A DNA stretch of 64,000 nt from CAWBBA01 sp963741625 (lineage in GTDB: Bacteria; Desulfobacterota; Desulfomonilia; Desulfomonilales; Desulfomonilaceae). Made by a program: the position numbers and the translations under genes. The stretch is taken from positions 1,054,001 to 1,118,000 of the forward strand of contig CAVUIT010000012.1 of NCBI GenBank assembly GCA_963741625.1. The letters run 5' to 3'. The notes beneath the pieces are model-generated. The model was not told the DNA's origin. It saw only the letters and a program-made list of their open reading frames with translations, and searched no databases. Below, one piece after another: positions 58,375-64,000 of the stretch (its first letter is position 1; every line of letters begins with the position of its first letter).

Positions 58375-60366
58375 TCAAGGGCCATTTAAAGCGCCTGCGC
58401 CTGTTCTTTTTGACTGTTTCTCGCGAGGTTGAACTGATGTTAGTTTAAACTCACGTCTTACATGCGCCATCAGGCGCTCTATGACCGAAAAAGAGAACTG
58501 CAAGGTCTTCCGCTCCAGCTCGGAGAGTTCTGCCGGCGACACAAAGTTGTCCGGCTTTCCACCAGTCTCAACCGTTCTAAGTTGATGCACCAGCGCGAGA
58601 TGGATATCGAACTCGTAAGCTTGACTCGCGTCAGTGTACAAATCCATGGATATGTGCTGTTTATCGGCCAACAGTTGGAGTCTCGCCAACGTGTTGGTTT
58701 CGCTAATCCCATGGCGCAACGACATGATGCGAGCAAATTCTACGAAGGGAGTAAGCGTCCTGGTCTTTAGATCCAACAGTTCGATCTTTGCGTCGTCTTT
58801 CTCCACCACCGAGTCTGCATAGAAGGTTACCGGTGGCTCGTTCAACAAGAAGTATTTGATAAAGTACTTCAAGAACTCTGGATACCTACCAGCCCGCTTG
58901 AGGACTTTTGTCCGGAGATCCTCCGCGAGAGAAGCGCTGCCTGCCACTGGACGAAAATCAAAGAATATTGTCGAAAGGAAAATGTCCGGGGGCATGGGCG
59001 TGACTATCCACTCGTCAAAGCAGTTCAGCCATGATCCGAAGTCCTTGCACCATCGGGGATTGGACGACATGAAGTTGTTCTTGCACCGTGGATTTCCTGA
59101 TTTTTCCAGATGCTCCACTGCTTGAGTAGCAAAAGCCAGGAAATACTCTTGAGCTGTCTCGCGACTCTTTGGATCAAGCAGCGATTCGTAGACTAGACCA
59201 TTGTCTTGATCTGTCCGGAAAGTTTGTTCCCTCCGACCTTCACTGCCCAATCCCAACCAACAGAACGAACAGGGAGGATCGCCGACGTATTCCATCAAAA
59301 GTGTAAGAATACGGTTGAGCAGATTGTCACTGAATACGGTGAGCATCTGGGTAACACTCGCGGCTCTCGCCCCGGACTCAAGCAAGTTGCGAACCAGGGT
59401 TGGAACTTTATGGGACAAGCCGTAGAGGCCCTCAACAGTGCGCTGCGCGGAAATCTCCCGGAAGAGATAGAGTGGTGAAGACCCCAAGTAAACCATCATG
59501 TCCGGCGCGTTGATTACTCCCACGATTTCCTTGCGATGCTCTACTGCAAGATAGTCTACCTGTTCCTGAATCATTGTGACGAGCGCTTCAAAGCAAAAGG
59601 CAAGGGCGGGAACTGTCCTAACCGGTGACGACATGATCCGATCTACTGAAGCCCCATAATCCAATCCTTGGGCCACTACTTTGGTTCTGAGGTCCAGGTT
59701 GGTCACCATGCCGATGATCTTGCCTGACGGATCTCGTACCAACACCGAACCGGACCCCTGTTTCGCCATCAAAGCCCCCACCTGCCGGACTGTTTCCGAA
59801 GCTTCCACCACTTCCGGCAGATGCTTGACTATGTCCATGACCCTGGTGTTGAACAGGTGCAGAGATCCTTCTGTTCGAAGACTGACCTTTTCCGTCCGTA
59901 ACTCGGAATAAACTACCCCCATCATGTCTTCAGAAATGTGTTCGTCGTAATAGGCGGCGAAGGGTGGGTTTTCATCCACTAGGAACAGGAACATGTCTCT
60001 GGGGATTAGTACGCAGAAAGTGTCTTCCACTGCTTCCACATCGAACTCAGCCTTCTTCCGCGCCGCAATTGAGGAGGCTCCAAATGACGCCCCTTCCCCT
60101 CCATATTCTTTCAACGTAACAACTTTCTCGTCAGTGGTCATGCTGACCTTGACGCCCCCCGTCTGAATGAGATGAACATGAGTGATATCGGTAAAGTCCT
60201 GCTTGAAGATCAAGGTTCCCTTGGGGAAATGATCGAGGAGGCATTCTCTGCACAGGTTTTCGAGGGTAGTGCGGTCGAGTTCGCTGAAGGGCATAGTCCG
60301 ATCCAAGAATTCGAAGACTGCACTTGGAACCACGGCATAACTGCTCGCTGTCAACTCCATGCACAC
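58375..60366 (-). CDS. cNMP-CBS-DUF294 nucleotidyltransferase-like protein, copy 2
   Basis: 663 residues, intact, with the same domain order as copy 1: cNMP-like (about 15-140, DHFPKGTLIFKQDFTD), two CBS (SGSVLVRDPSGKIIGMVTNLDL), nucleotidyltransferase (LGSEGRREQTFRTDQDNGLV) and DUF294_C ending in a Lys/Arg-rich tail. The start GTG 60366 or ATG 60360 lacks a strong ribosome site. The tandem copies differ widely, so the duplication is old. Possibly a regulator linking short-chain acid use to a second messenger or nucleotide, which is an inference. Confidence 0.9.
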   Translation of the reverse strand: MCMELTASSYAVVPSAVFEFLDRTMPFSELDRTTLENLCRECLLDHFPKGTLIFKQDFTDITHVHLIQTGGVKVSMTTDEKVVTLKEYGGEGASFGASSIAARKKAEFDVEAVEDTFCVLIPRDMFLFLVDENPPFAAYYDEHISEDMMGVVYSELRTEKVSLRTEGSLHLFNTRVMDIVKHLPEVVEASETVRQVGALMAKQGSGSVLVRDPSGKIIGMVTNLDLRTKVVAQGLDYGASVDRIMSSPVRTVPALAFCFEALVTMIQEQVDYLAVEHRKEIVGVINAPDMMVYLGSSPLYLFREISAQRTVEGLYGLSHKVPTLVRNLLESGARAASVTQMLTVFSDNLLNRILTLLMEYVGDPPCSFCWLGLGSEGRREQTFRTDQDNGLVYESLLDPKSRETAQEYFLAFATQAVEHLEKSGNPRCKNNFMSSNPRWCKDFGSWLNCFDEWIVTPMPPDIFLSTIFFDFRPVAGSASLAEDLRTKVLKRAGRYPEFLKYFIKYFLLNEPPVTFYADSVVEKDDAKIELLDLKTRTLTPFVEFARIMSLRHGISETNTLARLQLLADKQHISMDLYTDASQAYEFDIHLALVHQLRTVETGGKPDNFVSPAELSELERKTLQFSFSVIERLMAHVRREFKLTSVQPREKQSKRTGAGALNGP

Positions 60367-61285
60367 TCTCGCGGGCGGGCGGGACTCGGCCCGTTCTTAA
60401 GCCCCAGTTGGAAGCATTTCACGTCGGCAGTCTCGGCGCGCCTGTTTACACAGGGAGGTCGTTTCCGTGAAGGTGCGCCGGCCGATAAAATCGGGCAGAC
60501 CATCAGCTGATTACTTGGTTAGGGTCGGATCACGGAGCGTCCCAGCGGTTCTCACCGTATCACCCGACGAGCGCAAAAGCACGAGGGATCATGTCATGAC
60601 ATCGCAATCAGACAGCGGAGTTTGTGAGCATCCTATAATCGCTTGGTTTAAATAGGATTTTTTGATTTGACCAAAAGCCTGATACTATTTGTGGCGATCT
60701 TGCTTGACATTTGATCCCCATACCGATTAAGTTCGTCTGACAATACATCATAGTGAACTCTCGCGCAACGTCCTCCAGATATGGGGAACTCCACAATGCG
60801 GATGTGCGATTCGGTAAGTTTCCGTAACGAAGGTGGGGATGACGTCTTTCCTTCCTAAAGGGCAGTCTAACAGGTGTACAGCGGGTGACCGACTGTTCAC
60901 CAGCTTTCCGGCATCATACTCTGCGGAAATCTCTATAATTCTTTTGTGCGGCAATTGGAGTCCATTCAACGCGATCGATCTCTGCGTCGATCGGGTCTTT
61001 CGGCGGACCACCGCGCGGTGGCGAGACCGTTAGGCTCTGAACAGCTCTGATATTGGCTTCCTGATCTTTGGCCGTAGCGGGCAAGTGATCGCTGGGTTCG
61101 TTCCCTAGCCGCTCACCGGAAGTGCGCTGCAAATAGCGGACCTCGTGAATACCTGCGCCTGGAGAGGCCACGGCCTGATCTCGGACGGCAGTAAGTCTTG
61201 CTCCCAGGGATTCTATGTCGGGACAGGCGGCACATTGGCTTGGGCCGGCTGGCCGACGAAAAAACAATAGGAGGAGGGTCATTAA
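60367..61285. other. Divergent control region between DUF294 copy 2 and acs
   Basis: No gene supported in 919 bases. A weak promoter-like TTGACA-17-TTAAGT at 60704-60732 reads toward acs. Palindromes such as CCACCGCGCGGTGG near 61009 occur. The acs ribosome site AGGAGG is at the end. Confidence 0.4.
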
Positions 61286-63248
61286 ATGGACAATGCTCCA
61301 AAATGGTACGACGCCCATCTGGAGGAGTATCGGAAGATCGCGTACATCAAGAGCATGGAAGAGTACAAGGAACTCTACAGGCGCTCGCTCGAAGACGTGG
61401 ACAACTTCTGGGGCCAGGCGGCCAAAGAGTACATTTCCTGGTACAAGGATTGGGATTTCGTGCTCCGTTACGATTTTGAGAAGGCCAATATTGAATGGTT
61501 CGGGGGGGGCGTCCTTAACGTTACCTACAACTGCCTGGACAGACACATGGACCAAGCTCAAGAACAAAGTGGCCTATTACTGGGAAGGGGACAATCCAGC
61601 AGAATCAAGGGTCGTAACTTATCTGGAGCTTTACAAAGAAGTCAACAAATTCGCCGCGGTACTCAAGTCCCAGGGCATTAAAAAGGGTGATCGGGTGATC
61701 ATCTACCTGCCGATGATCGTGGAACTCCCAGTCGCCATGTTGGCTTGTGCCAGGATAGGAGCCATCCACTGCGTCATCTTCGGCGGTTTCAGCGCTGAAT
61801 CTATTGCAAGCCGCATCGAGGATTGCAACGCCAAGATGGTCATCACGTGCGATGGGGGCTATAGGGCCGGTAAGCTGCTGAACCTGAAAGGCAATGTGGA
61901 TGAGGCACTGAAACGTTGTCCTGGAGTGGAAAAGGTCATAGTTTTCAAGCGTGCAGGCATGGACATACAGTTGGATCCGAAGAAGGAATTGTGGTGGCAT
62001 GAATTGATGTCTGATCCGGCGCTGCCGGCCTATGTTGAGCCGGAGCGCATGGATTCCGAAGACCCCTTGTTCATACTTTACACGAGCGGGAGCACGGGGA
62101 AACCCAAGGGAGTGTTGCACACCCAGGCCGGGTACTTGCTCAATGTTGCTATGACGACCAAGTTGGTTTTTGATCTGAAACCGGAAGAGACGTTTTGGTG
62201 CACCGCGGACATCGGGTGGGTAACGGGTCACAGTTACATAGTCTACGGGCCACTGTGTTGCGGATTCACCAGCGTCATGTTTGAAGGGGTTCCGAGCTAT
62301 CCGGATTTTGACCGATTCTGGGACATCGTTGAAAAACGGCGCGTTGACAAATTCTATACCGCGCCTACGGCCATCCGGGCCTTGGCGAAGGAAGGGAGCG
62401 GCCACGTAGAAAAACACGATGTCTCGAGCCTCAAGCTTCTCGGGACCGTGGGAGAGCCCATCAACCCTGAGGCATGGAGATGGTATCATCACTATGTGGG
62501 GCGTGATTGGTGCCCCATCGTGGACACATGGTGGCAGACGGAAACCGGCGCACAGTTGATGACCCCATTGCCGGGAGTGGCCCCGATCAAACCGGGCTCC
62601 TGCTCTTTCCCATTCTTCGGCGTCGATCCAGTGATTCTGGATCCCGAAACCGGGGAGGAAGTCAAACATCCCGGCGAGGAGGGGGCTCTTTTCATAAAAA
62701 AGCCGTGGCCCGGAATAATGAGAACCGTCTACGGCGATCATGAGCGATTCAGGGAAACCTACTTCTCGCGAATCCCCGGGATGTACTTCACCGGGGACGG
62801 CGCGAAGAAGGATGAAGACGGCTACTATTGGATCATCGGCCGGATAGACGACGTCATTAATGTTTCAGGGCATCGTATGGGAACCGCGGAAGTGGAATCC
62901 GCGCTGGTTCTTCACAAGGATGTGGCCGAGGCGGCAGTGGTCGGTTTTCCGCATCCAATAAAGGGGCAGGGCATATATGCCTTTGTTACCCTAAATACGG
63001 GAGTGACGAAGACGGACGATCTGAAGAAAGAGCTGGTCAAGCTGGTGCGAACTCAAATCGGTCCCATCGCGTCGCCGGACGCAATTCAATGGGCGGACGG
63101 TTTGCCCAAAACGCGCAGTGGAAAGATTATGAGACGCATCTTAAAGAAGATAGCCGCGGGCCAGGTTGAGGACTTGGGGGACACCACCACTCTGGCGGAT
63201 CCCACTGTTATGGGAAACCTCGTGAGTGCTCGCGTCGTAATCGAATAG
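61286..63248 (+). CDS. acs: Acetyl-CoA synthetase (one frameshift)
   Basis: ATP-dependent, AMP-forming activation of acetate. The ATG at 61286 has AGGAGG upstream. N-terminal ACAS domain (YKELYRRSLEDVDNFWGQAA), P-loop YTSGSTGKPKGVLHTQAGY, GWVTGHSYIVYGPL, DTWWQTETGAQL, GRIDDVINVSGHRMGT, and the regulated Lys in LPKTRSGKIMRRIL. After CLDRHMD one extra base near 61549-61552 shifts the frame; KLKNKVAYYWEGDNP continues to the stop at 63248. About 653 residues, the family norm. The Lys in TRSGK is the usual target of GNAT acetylation, and a GNAT gene starts 400 bases downstream. Confidence 0.92.
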
Positions 63249-63649
63249 GAACGTACCATCTGAAGACGGGCGCCCCGAATATGCCGGGAAGAGCATTTCC
63301 AGGCGGGGGCGTTCTGTCTTCACCCACCCCATCATAGTGTTGCTCAACAAACAACCGTGCCATCAACTGCTCAAATATAACTTCCCAAAAATCGTTTCAG
63401 CCGATAGAGTTCTTTGCTTTAACCACCCGGCGATCTTGTTTCCTCACCATGACTGCGTGTTTGACCCCTCAGAACTGTTAGTGATATAGTGGCGGCACAA
63501 ATCAGTTGGGAATGTTTATCAAGCGTGATCCATAAACGGCTTTATTATGCGCAGACTTATCCAGAGACGCCGGTGAACCCCAAGCGCAGTACGGCCATCA
63601 CGGTCCCTGCCGGGGTGGCCATTAACCCCATCGAGTCTGGAAAAGCGAA
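63249..63649. other. acs-GNAT spacer
   Basis: It holds a hairpin-like pair after acs (GAAGACGGGCGCCCC near 63261, GGGGGCGTTCTGTCTTC near 63304) without a T-run, then A+T-rich DNA. No gene. Confidence 0.4.
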
Positions 63650-64000
63650 ATGACCACGCTCAATCGGGTCCGGAGAGTTGACAAGGCTGGCTGCGAATTT
63701 GAGGTGGGGAGATGCGACCTTGAATCGTCCTCTGAGATCAAGAAGATGTACGATGGGTTCGCTAGGCTGGCAATAAGTCAAGGGCTGCCGCCTGCTGAAA
63801 AGGAAATCAGAGACCGGTGGGTTGACAAGCTTTTGGAATTCGGCAGAAATTTTCTGGTCTGGGCTGATGGAAACGCAGTGGGCCATGCCGCGATCATTCC
63901 GGACTTCGACAGGAGTGACGGAGAATACGTAATATTTGTGAGCGAACCTTTTCGCAACCGTGGTCTCGGTACATCTCTGACGCAGATAGCTATCGACGAT
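63650..64000 (+). CDS. GNAT N-acetyltransferase, partial at window end
   Basis: 117 codons from ATG 63650, open to the last base. The acetyl-CoA loop RNRGLGTSL follows the strand EYVIFVSEPF, and GNAVGHAAIIPDF is the preceding strand pair. About half to two thirds of a usual single-domain GNAT is present. Its position after acs makes regulation of Acs by lysine acetylation a possibility, but the substrate cannot be told from the sequence. Confidence 0.75.
   Translation, partial: MTTLNRVRRVDKAGCEFEVGRCDLESSSEIKKMYDGFARLAISQGLPPAEKEIRDRWVDKLLEFGRNFLVWADGNAVGHAAIIPDFDRSDGEYVIFVSEPFRNRGLGTSLTQIAIDD

Noticed and set aside
60914..61567. 217-codon minus-strand frame across the acs start
   Set aside because: It is antisense to the well-supported acs N-terminus and has no family signal.

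Overview
The window (about 55% G+C by eye) looks like the chromosome of an anaerobic Gram-negative bacterium, most likely a Desulfobacterota/deltaproteobacterial relative. This is inferred from gene content: LPS genes (gmhB, lptE), outer-membrane beta-barrels, a heterodisulfide-reductase/MetV cluster of the Wood-Ljungdahl type, NAD-type malate dehydrogenase, and ActP/Acs/PrpE for acetate and propionate. I see no phage, transposase, CRISPR array or tRNA gene. One non-coding RNA, the SRP RNA, is clear.

Layout. 0-5 kb: a frameshifted beta-barrel gene, gmhB, a YkgJ-type cysteine-cluster protein and a nucleotide-sugar dehydrogenase. 5-17.6 kb: leuS, lptE, mdh, miaB, dacB, a second beta-barrel gene paralogous to the first, gltX and a metallo-hydrolase. 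18-21.6 kb: DUF502, a thioesterase, a small winged-helix-like protein and an AmpG-like MFS transporter. 21.8-27.5 kb: metV, hdrA1, hdrA2-mvhD, hdrC, hdrB and a GcvH-like lipoyl carrier, probably one electron-transfer operon. 28-35.8 kb: pdxST, truA, a radical SAM protein, a thioesterase, an amidohydrolase, ffs-dnaX and a small MGGCSSC protein. 36.3-42.1 kb: four consecutive minus-strand genes for exported proteins of unusual make-up (SH3-like plus Cys-rich; Ser/Gly-rich; a triple-repeat protein; FecR plus many Cys modules). A near-identical 80-bp hairpin repeat lies on the 3' side of the first and the last of these. 42.7-45.1 kb: a cytochrome b5/DUF2231 membrane protein, a UbiA prenyltransferase and a methyltransferase. 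45.1-63.2 kb: a short-chain fatty acid island with actP-DUF485, prpE, a fused SSS-STAC-histidine kinase with two receiver proteins, a DnaQ-like exonuclease, two tandem cNMP-CBS-DUF294 proteins and acs. The window ends inside a GNAT acetyltransferase gene.

How they work together. The Hdr/MetV/lipoyl block should couple low-potential electron carriers to C1 (methylene-THF) or sulfur metabolism. The 45-63 kb island imports and activates acetate and propionate, and senses and regulates that activity. The 36-42 kb block is the least explained part and the best candidate for an undescribed envelope system.

Reliability caveat. At least fifteen conserved genes, including essential ones (leuS, dnaX), are broken by single +/-1 shifts, while the protein sequence continues perfectly in another frame. 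This pattern is most easily explained by indel errors in the sequence or assembly. I therefore annotate such genes as one locus and state where the shift lies.
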